A stretch of 12,583 nucleotides of DNA from Puniceicoccaceae bacterium. GTDB lineage: Bacteria > Verrucomicrobiota > Verrucomicrobiia > Opitutales > Coraliomargaritaceae. Shown here piece by piece: positions 1-6,417 of this stretch. The translations under genes were made by a program, and so were the position numbers. Each line of letters starts with the position of its first letter. Positions within the stretch are counted from its first letter, which is position 1. The stretch is from positions 1 through 12,583 of the forward strand of contig PWZW01000232.1 in the NCBI GenBank assembly GCA_003567255.1, written 5' to 3'. Under the pieces are notes generated by a model. That model saw only the letters and a program-made list of their open reading frames with translations, was not told the DNA's origin and did no database searches.

Positions 1-192
1 CGGTTCCTTGCCTTTAGTGACCGTGGAGAAGTAGACCAGAGTCTTGCCTTCGTTGTCGTCGATGCACTGGGCGTAGACGTGCTTGTTTGAGAAGTGCACG
101 GTTAGCCGCGGACGCGCGACCGAGCCCTGCACCTTTTTGCGGATACGCCAGCGACGTTTCTGGAGAAGTTGGGATTTTCTTGTAAGTTTCAT
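1..192 (-). CDS. rplR: 50S ribosomal protein L18 (partial, C-terminus outside window)
   Basis: L18 binds 5S rRNA and helps dock it, with L5, into the central protuberance of the large subunit. Only the first 64 codons are present and the frame is still open at the left edge. The visible N-terminus starts MKLTRKSQ, is very basic (QKRRWRIRKKVQG), and continues into the typical L18 stretch RPRLTVHFSNKHVYAQ with IDDNEGKTLV after it. The start is the ATG at 190-192, preceded by a strong GGAGG site at 208-212 that directly follows the rplF stop at 213-215. The 20-nt gap and shared orientation place it in the spc-type operon, where rpsE would be expected next, beyond the window. Identity is clear from sequence and position; only the length is unknown. 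Confidence 0.95.
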   Translation of the reverse strand, partial: MKLTRKSQLLQKRRWRIRKKVQGSVARPRLTVHFSNKHVYAQCIDDNEGKTLVYFSTVTKGKEP

Positions 193-212
193 AGTGCGAT
201 TAGGCCGCCTCC

Positions 213-749
<537 letters not shown>

Positions 750-766
750 TATATGAAATCTCCTTA

Positions 767-1165
767 TTACCAGACCTTGCAGATCAACTCACCACCAACG
801 CCTTGTGCACGGGCATCCCGGGCACGCATCAAGCCTTTGGAAGTGGTTAAAATTGCAACACCGAGTCCACCAAGGACCCGTGGGATGTCGCGATAACCGT
901 AGTAGAGCCGACGACCGGGAGTGCTATGGCGCTCGATTCCGGTAATTGCAGGGGTGTTCCCCACATATTTCAGCTTCATTTGAAGTGATTTAAACCCGCG
1001 CTCATCCTGAGCTTCCTTAACGTCGGCCAAATAACCCTCTTCCTTGAGGATCACTGCCAGATCGTAGCGAAGCTTGGAGTAGCTCGCCTGGCAAGTTGCC
1101 TTTTGGGCGGCGCTACTGTTGCGAATGTGGGTGAGAAAATCTCCGATTGTGTCGTGGACTGCCAT
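767..1165 (-). CDS. rpsH: 30S ribosomal protein S8
   Basis: S8 is a primary 16S rRNA binder of the central domain. In Escherichia coli it is also the translational repressor of the spc operon, acting near the start of rplE. The 132-residue product starts MAVHDTIGDFLTHIRN and ends with the S8 signature LGVAILTTSKGLM (residues 101-113) and GVGGELICKVW at the C-terminus. Length is normal for the family. The start ATG at 1163-1165 follows a 35-nt spacer with no good SD, only an AAGAAAG stretch, and with a TTAAAATGG element (plus-strand reading) at 1181-1189. The spacer ahead of rplE in this window is a candidate S8 target, but that is inference. Confidence 0.98.
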   Translation of the reverse strand: MAVHDTIGDFLTHIRNSSAAQKATCQASYSKLRYDLAVILKEEGYLADVKEAQDERGFKSLQMKLKYVGNTPAITGIERHSTPGRRLYYGYRDIPRVLGGLGVAILTTSKGLMRARDARAQGVGGELICKVW

Positions 1166-1200
1166 TGTCGTATGTCTTTCTTAAAATGGGTTTCCAGCAA

Positions 1201-1506
1201 TTACCAAGAGGACTTAGTCACTCCGGGAATCTTGCCGCTACTGGCAAGCTCCCGGAAGGTAATCCGAGAGAGGCCAAATTTACGAATGTATGCGCGGGGC
1301 CGACCCGTTACTGAGCAACGGTTGCGGGCGCGGATAGGTGAGCTGTTTCTGGGGAGCTTTGCCAATTTGGCCTGCGCCTTGTAGAAATCGTCGTCAGACG
1401 TTTCCGGATTTTTCATGATCGCTTTGAGTTCGGCGCGTTTTGCGGCGTACTTTGCGATTAGGCGTTCGCGCTTAAGGTTGCGCTGGACTGCGGATACTTT
1501 TGCCAT
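1201..1506 (-). CDS. rpsN: 30S ribosomal protein S14 (long, zinc-free type)
   Basis: S14 sits in the head of the small subunit near S3 and S10. The 101-residue product is the long form found in E. coli. The conserved core is NRCSVTGRPRAYIRKFGLSR, at about residues 62-81, ending ...GVTKSSW. It carries only one cysteine (C64) there, so the CxxC...CxxC zinc site of the short S14 form is absent. The start ATG at 1504-1506 has no SD; a TTAAAATGG element (plus-strand reading) lies at 1513-1521. It is placed between rplE and rpsH, the usual spc position. As I recall, chlamydiae have rpsN elsewhere, so this arrangement argues against a chlamydia proper. Confidence 0.97.
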   Translation of the reverse strand: MAKVSAVQRNLKRERLIAKYAAKRAELKAIMKNPETSDDDFYKAQAKLAKLPRNSSPIRARNRCSVTGRPRAYIRKFGLSRITFRELASSGKIPGVTKSSW

Positions 1507-1534
1507 GGTTATTTAAAATGGTTGTGTTGATCGT

Positions 1535-2122
1535 CTAGGCTGCGCCTGCGGCGGCCTCGTCGGCGGCTTTTTGCTCGGCGGAAGTTTTGCGGTAGGGCAT
1601 GCCGAGGAGCTTGAGGAGCTCGCGCCCCTCATCATCGGACTTTGCAGTCGTCACAATACAGACATCCATTCCCAAATTTGTGGTGGAGCCCTCGACGGAA
1701 ATTTCAGGGAAGATAGTGTGGTCTTCGATGCCGAGCGTGTAGTTCCCCTGGCCGTCGAGCTTTGTGGAAACGCCACGGAAGTCACGAATGCAGGGTAGCG
1801 CAATCATGATAAGGCGCGTCATGAAATCATACATCGCGGCCCCACGCAGAGTCACCTTAACGCCGATAGGCTGACCTTCACGCAGCTTGAAATTCGAGAT
1901 ACTCAGCTTTGCCTTGGTGGTGACAGGGCGCTGACCGGCGATTTTTTTAATCTCCTCGTTCACATAGGCAACATGTGCCTTGTCCGCGCTGGCGCTGAAG
2001 CCGGAATTGAGCACGACCTTTTGAATGCGCGGAATGTCGTGCACATTAGCATAGCCGAACTTTTCCTTGAGTGCGGGAACAACGGTATCGTTGTATACTT
2101 TTTGTAGATAAACTTGATTCAT
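1535..2122 (-). CDS. rplE: 50S ribosomal protein L5 with Ala-rich C-terminal tail
   Basis: L5 binds 5S rRNA and forms part of the central protuberance and bridge B1b to the small subunit. The 195-residue product has the L5 features IPRIQKVVLNSGF, GQRPVTTKAKLSISNFKLR, PIGVKVTLRG and CIRDFRGVS, plus the C-terminal IVTTAKSDDEGRELL...PYRK. E. coli L5 ends at the equivalent of PYRK; here about 16 more residues follow (TSAEQKAADEAAAGAA), an alanine-rich tail. The start ATG at 2120-2122 has no SD. It is preceded by an unusual 95-nt spacer with two hairpins and a short ORF whose stop overlaps this start as ATGA. This is the position where S8 controls the spc operon in E. coli. Confidence 0.97.
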   Translation of the reverse strand: MNQVYLQKVYNDTVVPALKEKFGYANVHDIPRIQKVVLNSGFSASADKAHVAYVNEEIKKIAGQRPVTTKAKLSISNFKLREGQPIGVKVTLRGAAMYDFMTRLIMIALPCIRDFRGVSTKLDGQGNYTLGIEDHTIFPEISVEGSTTNLGMDVCIVTTAKSDDEGRELLKLLGMPYRKTSAEQKAADEAAAGAA

Positions 2123-2154
2123 TTGATAAAAATCGGATTACCGACCCGATTCAT
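2119..2154 (-). CDS. candidate 11-codon leader peptide coupled to rplE
   Basis: An ATG at 2152-2154 opens an 11-codon frame (MNRVGNPIFIK) whose TGA stop at 2119-2121 overlaps the rplE ATG as ATGA. Such an overlap is typical of coupled translation. The sequence AATGAATC around this ATG is repeated exactly at the rplE start (plus-strand GATTCATT at 2148-2155 and 2116-2123). No SD is visible for either start. The mini-ORF spans the 6-bp hairpin at 2131-2151, so a ribosome translating it would open that hairpin just ahead of rplE. It may be chance: the frame is short and has no recognised relatives. Confidence 0.2.
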   Translation of the reverse strand: MNRVGNPIFIK

Positions 2155-2217
2155 TAAGAGTTAAGATGGGAAAAAGCGGGAGAGCGTGAGGTGCTTCCAC
2201 CGGAAAGCAAGCAGATT
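2123..2217 (-). promoter_or_regulatory. structured rplX-rplE spacer, candidate S8-type control site
   Basis: This 95-nt spacer is much longer than most gaps in the cluster. In the minus-strand RNA it holds a 6-bp hairpin (2193-2208, GCTTTC-CGGT-GGAAGC, one G-U pair) 9 nt after the rplX stop. A second perfect 6-bp hairpin (2131-2151, AATCGG/CCGATT, 9-nt loop) is followed by a short T run and then the rplE start. In E. coli, S8 represses the spc operon by binding mRNA at the rplE initiation region, so position and structure fit a regulatory element. Binding is inference. A weak terminator or attenuator is an alternative, since the second hairpin is trailed by TTTTT. Confidence 0.4.
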
Positions 2218-2466
2218 TTACTCAGCTTTCTGACGTTTATCGAAGCGCTCAGCCAGCATCACATTTGAGTAGTGGATGGGAACCTCGCGCTCGACGGAAC
2301 CGCCCTCAGGCTTTTCCTGGCTTTTGCGTTCAAATTTCTTGCGAACGTTCACTCCCTCAACCACCACTTTTTCACCGGGTTTGACGGATAAGACCTTGCC
2401 ACGTTTGCCTTTTTGGGAGCCGCTGATGACAACGACTTCGACGTTTCTTTTAATTGTTTGTGCCAT
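2218..2466 (-). CDS. rplX: 50S ribosomal protein L24, short form
   Basis: L24 is an early assembly initiator of the large subunit, binding 23S rRNA domain I near the exit tunnel. The 82-residue product contains the KOW-type N-terminal region VEVVVISGSQKGKRGKV, VVVEGVNVRKK, and the later REVPIHYSNVMLAE. E. coli L24 is about 104 residues and continues past the SNV strand with a KADRVGFR-like segment. Here the protein stops soon after that strand (…ERFDKRQKAE). The three reading frames after the stop show no obvious continuation, so this looks like a genuine short form, not a frameshift. The start ATG lies 4 nt after the rplN stop, with GAGGTG inside the end of rplN as the SD. Confidence 0.96.
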   Translation of the reverse strand: MAQTIKRNVEVVVISGSQKGKRGKVLSVKPGEKVVVEGVNVRKKFERKSQEKPEGGSVEREVPIHYSNVMLAERFDKRQKAE

Positions 2467-2470
2467 AATC

Positions 2471-2833
2471 TTAGAGCACCTCAGGTGCGAGGGAGATGAT
2501 TTTCATGTACTTGGCGCGGAGCTCACGGGCGACCGGTCCGAAGATACGGGTACCGCGCGGATTTCCGTCGGCATTGAGAATGACGACCGCGTTTTGGTCG
2601 AAACGAAGGGAACTACCATCGGCACGGTGGATAGGATAGCGGGTGCGCACAACAACTGCACGGACGACCTCACCCTTTTTGACAGCACCGTCGGTGGAGG
2701 CTTCCTTGACGTTACACACGACAATATCGCCGACCGAAGCGGTCCGTTTGCTTTGGCCGATCCGGCGGATCATCTCCGCGGATTTCGCGCCGGTGTTATC
2801 GGCGACATTTACTCGACTGTTCATCTGGATCAT
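2471..2833 (-). CDS. rplN: 50S ribosomal protein L14
   Basis: L14 is one of the most conserved large-subunit proteins and lies at the subunit interface. The product is 120 residues, starting MIQMNSRVNVADNTGAKSAE. It carries GDIVVCNVKEA, KKGEVVRAVVVRT, RFDQNAVVILN and the ending GTRIFGPVARELR...ISLAPEVL. The open frame extends 27 codons further upstream to 2914. The start at 2831-2833 is chosen because it matches the family N-terminus (MIQ...NVADN), because a CGGAGA SD lies at 2842-2847, and because the longer frame would overlap rpsQ. Length is close to the usual 122-123 residues. Confidence 0.98.
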   Translation of the reverse strand: MIQMNSRVNVADNTGAKSAEMIRRIGQSKRTASVGDIVVCNVKEASTDGAVKKGEVVRAVVVRTRYPIHRADGSSLRFDQNAVVILNADGNPRGTRIFGPVARELRAKYMKIISLAPEVL

Positions 2834-2841
2834 TACAAAAA

Positions 2842-2847
2842 TCTCCG
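2842..2847 (-). promoter_or_regulatory. Shine-Dalgarno site deciding the rplN start
   Basis: CGGAGA read on the minus strand, 8 nt before the ATG at 2831-2833. It supports the 120-residue L14 over a 147-residue reading that would overlap the end of rpsQ. Confidence 0.8.
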
Positions 2848-2888
2848 TTATTGGATGGTTATAAATACTCGGAATTCCGATAGGGAAA

Positions 2889-3155
2889 TCAGTCGAGAGT
2901 GGGTGCGGTTTCAACGACGCGCACGACGCGCCAGCGCTTTAGCTTACTGAGCGGGCGGGTTTCCATGATCTCAACCTTGTCCCCGATGTTACACTCGTTT
3001 TTCTCGTCGTGTGCGTGCACAACGGTCCGGCGGCGCACTTCCTTGCGGTAGAGCGGGTGAGGCATTTTGTAGAAGTAGGTGACTTTGATGGACTTGTCAC
3101 CCGAGCGGGTCGTTACGGTGCCAACGAGGTCTTTACGATTGTTACGGGATTCCAT
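2889..3155 (-). CDS. rpsQ: 30S ribosomal protein S17
   Basis: S17 is a primary binder of the 5' domain of 16S rRNA. The 88-residue product has the expected S17 pattern: RKDLVGTVTTRSGDKSIKV, HPLYRKEVRRR, then HDEKNECNIGDKVEIMETRPLSK (residues 49-71), ending in a KRWRVVRVVE strand. Length matches the family (80-90). The start ATG at 3153-3155 has no SD in the 35-nt spacer after rpmC; the bases just upstream are pyrimidine-rich. The order rpmC-rpsQ-rplN is the usual S10/spc junction. The 55-nt gap between rpsQ and rplN shows no clear promoter, although that is where the spc operon begins in some bacteria. Confidence 0.97.
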   Translation of the reverse strand: MESRNNRKDLVGTVTTRSGDKSIKVTYFYKMPHPLYRKEVRRRTVVHAHDEKNECNIGDKVEIMETRPLSKLKRWRVVRVVETAPTLD

Positions 3156-3180
3156 GATAAGGAAGGTGCTTTAAAGTTTG

Positions 3181-3193
3181 TGATCAATGATCA
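3181..3193. repeat. short dyad TGATCA-A-TGATCA
   Basis: Two copies of the palindrome TGATCA are separated by one base and overlap the rpmC stop codon (3191-3193). This forms a 13-bp perfect dyad with two GATC sites. No function is recognised and it may be chance. Confidence 0.4.
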
Positions 3194-3394
3194 GGCGCTT
3201 GCGCTGACCAGTTTCTTTTCAGTAAGGATGGTTTCAAGCCGGGCGATTTCACGCTTGAGGGCCTTGAACTCATGAGGGTGCTCGACTTGTCCGGTTTGTT
3301 TGCGCAAACGAAGGTCACCGTGTGTTTTTCGAGTCTCGCGGAGCTTTTTTTCGACTTCGGCCTGAGACATTTCGCGAATTTCTGATGTTTTCAT
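3191..3394 (-). CDS. rpmC: 50S ribosomal protein L29
   Basis: L29 is a small two-helix protein by the polypeptide exit tunnel, next to L23, where SRP and trigger factor dock. The 67-residue product, starting MKTSEIREMSQAEVEKKL, is charged and predicted to form a helical hairpin. It has the L29 pattern LRLRKQTGQVEHPHEFKALK and then REIARLETILTE. Length is normal. The start ATG at 3392-3394 is backed by an AAAAGGAG SD in the 27-nt gap after rplP. A short Ser/Ala tail (VSASA) ends the protein. Confidence 0.96.
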   Translation of the reverse strand: MKTSEIREMSQAEVEKKLRETRKTHGDLRLRKQTGQVEHPHEFKALKREIARLETILTEKKLVSASA

Positions 3395-3421
3395 TACAAT
3401 ATTTCTCCTTTTTAGAGAGGT

Positions 3422-3838
3422 TTAAATTTCGTCGCGGGAAACAAAGCGACACCGGAAAGGAAGTTTGGTGTCTGCCAGGCGAAGGCTTTCGCGGGCGACC
3501 GTCGCTGAACAACCGCCGACCTCAAAAAGCATGGTTCCCGGGCGGATCACCGCGACCCATTTTTCGACCGAGCCCTTACCCTTACCCATCCGGGTTTCAG
3601 CGGGTTTTTTGGTCACGGGCTTGTGAGGGAATACGCGGATCCACACCTTGCCCTTACGTTTCATATTACGGGTGATGGCGACACGAGCAGCTTCAATCTG
3701 CTGGGCTGTCATACGGCCGCGGTCTAGTGATTGGATACCAAAATCACCAAAGGAGATGGCATTTCCGCGCTGGGCGGTACCGTAGATACGGCCCTTGTGG
3801 ACCTTGCGAAATTTGGTTCTGGATGGGATGGTTGCCAT
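3422..3838 (-). CDS. rplP: 50S ribosomal protein L16
   Basis: L16 lines the A-site tRNA passage near the peptidyl-transferase centre and is essential for late 50S assembly. The 138-residue product has TKFRKVHKGRIYG, the mid-region RGRMTAQQIEAARVAITR, KVWIRVFPHKPVTKKPAETRMGKGKGS and a C-terminal FRCRFVSRDEI. Arg83 in ETRMGKGKG aligns with the E. coli arginine hydroxylated by the YcfD/RoxA oxygenase; whether it is modified here is unknown. The start ATG at 3836-3838 follows a 48-nt spacer after rpsC, with an AAGGA partly overlapping a TTAAATGC element (plus-strand 3850-3857). Confidence 0.98.
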   Translation of the reverse strand: MATIPSRTKFRKVHKGRIYGTAQRGNAISFGDFGIQSLDRGRMTAQQIEAARVAITRNMKRKGKVWIRVFPHKPVTKKPAETRMGKGKGSVEKWVAVIRPGTMLFEVGGCSATVARESLRLADTKLPFRCRFVSRDEI

Positions 3839-3886
3839 GGTCTGATTCCTTAAATGCTTATTCTAAAATGTTAAATCCGCAGATGC

Positions 3887-4519
3887 TCAGCGCTCAGCCT
3901 CGTCTTTGAGACAAAGCCAGCACTTTACGCCGATGATACCGTACACGGTGCGGGCCTCAGCGAAGCCGTAATCGATGTTTGCGCGGAGTGTTTGAAGAGG
4001 GACCCGGCCTTGGCGCTGTTGCTCAGTACGGGCAATGTCTGCCCCACCCAATCGTCCGGAGATCTGGATACGGATACCATCGGCACCCATCGACATGGAA
4101 GTCTGGACTGCGCGCTTCATGGCCCGACGGAAGGCAATGCGACGCTCCAACTGGAGGGCGACATTTTCAGCGACCAACGGAGCGGAAAGGTCGGGTTGTT
4201 TAACCTCTTGAATATCGAGCATGACCTCGCGCCCAACGATCTTGTTAAGATCATCTTTGAGCTTTTCCAACTCCGCACCCTTGCGGCCGATAACCACACC
4301 CGGGCGTGCGGTGAAGAGCTTGACGCGAATTCGGTTGGAAGCCCGCTCAATAAAAATCCGCGGAACCGCAGCGTAGCGCAGTTTATCGGTCAAGACCTTA
4401 CGGATATCGTAATCTTCCTTAACGAAGGTAGGGAAATCTTTTTTGCCGGCGTACCAGCGGGAATCCCAGTCGCGGGTGACAGCAAGGCGAAAGCCAGTCG
4501 GATGTGTTTTTTGTCCCAT
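3887..4519 (-). CDS. rpsC: 30S ribosomal protein S3
   Basis: S3 lies at the mRNA entry channel of the small-subunit head and contributes to mRNA unwinding. The 210-residue product starts MGQKTHPTGFRLAVTRDW. It has a KH domain with the GxxG loop GRKG (residues 78-81, in PGVVIGRKGAELE). The S3 C-terminal domain follows, with GADGIRIQISGRLGGADIAR, PLQTLRANIDYGFAEA and YGIIGVKCWL. It is slightly shorter than E. coli S3 (about 233) because the variable C-terminal tail is short. The start ATG at 4517-4519 has no SD; the 20-nt spacer begins with CCATTTAG directly after the rplV stop. Confidence 0.98.
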   Translation of the reverse strand: MGQKTHPTGFRLAVTRDWDSRWYAGKKDFPTFVKEDYDIRKVLTDKLRYAAVPRIFIERASNRIRVKLFTARPGVVIGRKGAELEKLKDDLNKIVGREVMLDIQEVKQPDLSAPLVAENVALQLERRIAFRRAMKRAVQTSMSMGADGIRIQISGRLGGADIARTEQQRQGRVPLQTLRANIDYGFAEARTVYGIIGVKCWLCLKDEAER

Positions 4520-4539
4520 AATGGAGTGATGCTAAATGG

Positions 4540-4875
4540 TTACGCGTTGTCGGAAAGGACGATGCGGATATGGCTGGTGGACTTTTTGTAAGGATGAGCC
4601 GAACCACGTGAGGCCGGGCGAAAACGCTTGAAAACCGGACCATCTTCAACGATAGCCGACTCGATGGTGAGTGAGTCACCAGACAAATTATTATTGTTCT
4701 CGGCGTTAGCGATCGCGGACTGCAGCGTTTTGCTGACGAGCCTCGCGGACTTGCGCGGAATAAACTTGAGGATTTCGACGGCTTCGGCCGCGTTACGCCC
4801 CTGGATCGAACGTGTGATCTCGCGCACCTTGCGGGGCGACATGCGAGCGTGTTTGGTGTATGCTTGGACTTGCAT
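4540..4875 (-). CDS. rplV: 50S ribosomal protein L22
   Basis: L22 contributes, with L4, to the constriction of the nascent-peptide exit tunnel through a long beta-hairpin. The 111-residue product shows MSPRKVREITRSIQGRNAAEAVEIL, RKSARLVSKTLQSAIANAENN, and the hairpin/C-terminal region GPVFKRFRPASRGSAHPYKK (residues 79-98), then TSHIRIVL. Length is standard. The start ATG at 4873-4875 has only a weak purine stretch (AAGA) upstream. Unusually, the upstream neighbour is a secreted-protein gene (4897-5259), not rpsS, 21 nt away, so rplV now depends on ribosomes arriving from that gene or on an SD-free start. Confidence 0.98.
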   Translation of the reverse strand: MQVQAYTKHARMSPRKVREITRSIQGRNAAEAVEILKFIPRKSARLVSKTLQSAIANAENNNNLSGDSLTIESAIVEDGPVFKRFRPASRGSAHPYKKSTSHIRIVLSDNA

Positions 4876-4896
4876 TGGAATATCTTGGTCGGGTGT

Positions 4897-5259
4897 TTAA
4901 AGCGTTTTCAGGCGGGCAATATCTCCCGCTTCAATAATTTGAGATGGAGCGAGGCCGAGGATCAGCGCTGCTGCGTGATGTCGGGTAACCTTTACAATAA
5001 TGACTTCACCAATGGTCTCGTTTCCACGAACCACCCGACAAAGCATACCGTTTTGGAAACCGACGTCAGCCCCTCCAGAGAGCAGAACAAAATCTGCATT
5101 CGGCGAGCTTTCCACCGAATGAACGGCGGCGGTGTTGGGATTGAAGAGCGGTCCTTGAACGAACGAGGGCACACTTTGCGCAGCGTGTGCGCCAGCAACC
5201 CCGGTCAACAGGGTAGCAGACAACAAAAGCCGAGCGAAAAATGTGAACCTCAAATTCAT
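4897..5259 (-). CDS. small secreted protein of unknown function inserted between rpsS and rplV
   Basis: I do not recognise a named family. The 120-residue product has a clear Sec signal peptide: basic start MNLRFTFFAR, hydrophobic core LLLSATLLTGVAG, and a likely type I cleavage site after Ala26 (AHA|AQ). It has no lipobox cysteine at the cleavage site. The mature part of about 94 residues reads like one compact beta-rich domain, with FVLLSGGADVGFQNGMLCRVVRG (residues 57-79, broken here only by the listing), IGEVIIVKVTRHHAAA and IIEAGDIARL. This Gly-x-x-Gly...IGEV...AGD pattern recurs, as far as I remember, in secreted proteins of Verrucomicrobiota. It has one Cys (C74) and no transmembrane segment beyond the signal. 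Real coding is supported by an AGAGG SD overlapping the rpsS stop, a 9-nt gap to rpsS, a 21-nt gap to rplV, and the intact signal peptide. Its expression should follow the ribosomal operon. Confidence 0.85.
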   Translation of the reverse strand: MNLRFTFFARLLLSATLLTGVAGAHAAQSVPSFVQGPLFNPNTAAVHSVESSPNADFVLLSGGADVGFQNGMLCRVVRGNETIGEVIIVKVTRHHAAALILGLAPSQIIEAGDIARLKTL

Positions 5260-5268
5260 TACAAACCT

Positions 5269-5538
5269 CTATTTCTTACCTACGCCTTGGTGGGCCTTGA
5301 AAGTACGGGTTGGTGCGAATTCACCGAGCTTGTGACCGACCATGTTCTCGGTGACATAGACCGGCAGAAAGCTGCGACCATTGTGCACATTGAAGTTCAG
5401 GCCGACAAAGTCGGGAGTGATGCTGGAGCGGCGGGACCAGGTTTGGATCGGTTTACGATCGTTGCCTGCCTGCGCTTTTTCTACCTTCCGCTGGAGGGAA
5501 GGATCCACAAAGAAACCTTTTTTAATAGAACGTGCCAT
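5269..5538 (-). CDS. rpsS: 30S ribosomal protein S19
   Basis: S19 lies in the small-subunit head, close to S13 and the A-site finger bridge. The 89-residue product starts MARSIKKGFFVDPSL. It contains KPIQTWSRRSSITPDFVGL and the S19 signature YVTENMVGHKLGEFAPTRTF (residues 61-80), ending HQGVGKK. Length is close to the usual 91-93. The start ATG at 5536-5538 has an AAGGAA SD in the 12-nt gap after rplB. It is the one small-subunit gene here with a recognisable SD. Its TAG stop (5269-5271) overlaps the SD of the following secreted-protein gene. Confidence 0.98.
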   Translation of the reverse strand: MARSIKKGFFVDPSLQRKVEKAQAGNDRKPIQTWSRRSSITPDFVGLNFNVHNGRSFLPVYVTENMVGHKLGEFAPTRTFKAHQGVGKK

Positions 5539-5550
5539 AACTTAAATTCC

Positions 5551-6396
5551 TTACCTTTTCTTAACTTTGCGGCCGTTGCGACGCACCACGATTTGAGAGT
5601 TCGAAGGATTCGAACGTTTCCGTGTCGGGAATCCCTTGGAGAGCTGACCCCAAGGTGACTGCGGGTGTCCACCACCGGAGGTACGGCCCTCACCACCACC
5701 CATTGGGTGATCCACAGGATTCATGGCCACACCGCGTACGCGGGGACGACGTCCCAACCAGCGATTACGGCCAGCCTTACCGAGGACTTGGTTTTGGTGC
5801 TCGTGGTTACCCACCTCGCCGATGGTTGCGCGGCAGGCAGGGCTGAGGTAGCGAATTTCACCACTTGGCATTTTGATCGTTGCGCGTTGCTCATCCACGT
5901 TTACCAACTGGGCGGATTGACCTGCGGAACGGGCGATCTGAGCGCCACGGCCAGGATGTAACTCGATCGCATGGATCTTGGTCGCTGGTGGGATGACCGC
6001 CAAAGGAAGCGAAAACCCGGGAGAGAACTCGACGCGCTCATTTACGCTAATCAGGGTATCCCCCACCTTCACTCCACGAGGAGCGAGGATGTAGCGCTTT
6101 TCACCATCAGCGTAAGCGAGGAGGGCAAGGTTGGCGGAACGATTTGGATCGTACTCAATCGCCTGCACCTTCGCCGGAATATCCAGCTTGTCGCGACGAA
6201 AATCAATCTGCCGATAGAGGCGCTTGTGGCCACCTCCACGACGACGTGAAGTGATGCGTCCGTAGCAATTTCGACCCTTCTTAATGTGCTTGCTCTTGGT
6301 GAGCGCACGTTCCGGGCGTTTGGTTGAGACCTCCTGACGATTCCGGATGAGGAACCGTTGTGATGGGGTCAGTGGTCGTGATTCGATGAGAGCCAT
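5551..6396 (-). CDS. rplB: 50S ribosomal protein L2
   Basis: L2 is a core large-subunit protein needed for subunit association and peptidyl-transferase activity. The 281-residue product has the N-terminal OB-like region (GRITSRRRGGGHKRLYRQIDFRR split around residues 46-68) and an SH3-like second domain. The near-invariant C-terminal loop RGVAMNPVDHPMGGGEG (residues 221-237) includes His230, equivalent to the conserved His229 of E. coli linked to activity. The tail is basic (NGRKVKKR). Length is slightly above E. coli (273). The start ATG at 6394-6396 has a GAAAGGAA SD in the 21-nt gap after rplW. Confidence 0.98.
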   Translation of the reverse strand: MALIESRPLTPSQRFLIRNRQEVSTKRPERALTKSKHIKKGRNCYGRITSRRRGGGHKRLYRQIDFRRDKLDIPAKVQAIEYDPNRSANLALLAYADGEKRYILAPRGVKVGDTLISVNERVEFSPGFSLPLAVIPPATKIHAIELHPGRGAQIARSAGQSAQLVNVDEQRATIKMPSGEIRYLSPACRATIGEVGNHEHQNQVLGKAGRNRWLGRRPRVRGVAMNPVDHPMGGGEGRTSGGGHPQSPWGQLSKGFPTRKRSNPSNSQIVVRRNGRKVKKR

Positions 6397-6417
6397 GGGA
6401 AATTTCCTTTCAGTGCG

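Noticed and set aside
2131..2151. Rho-independent terminator before rplE
   Set aside because: The stem has only 6 bp with 3 G-C pairs and the T run is short and merges with the rplE leader, so full termination is unlikely; kept as a possible control hairpin.
2834..2914. N-terminal extension of L14
   Set aside because: It overlaps the end of rpsQ, does not match L14 and ignores the SD at 2842-2847.
4849..5658. Plus-strand open frame of 269 codons covering the novel gene and rpsS
   Set aside because: It crosses rplV, the secreted-protein gene, rpsS and rplB in antisense. The minus-strand reading has a signal peptide and SD, so it is preferred.
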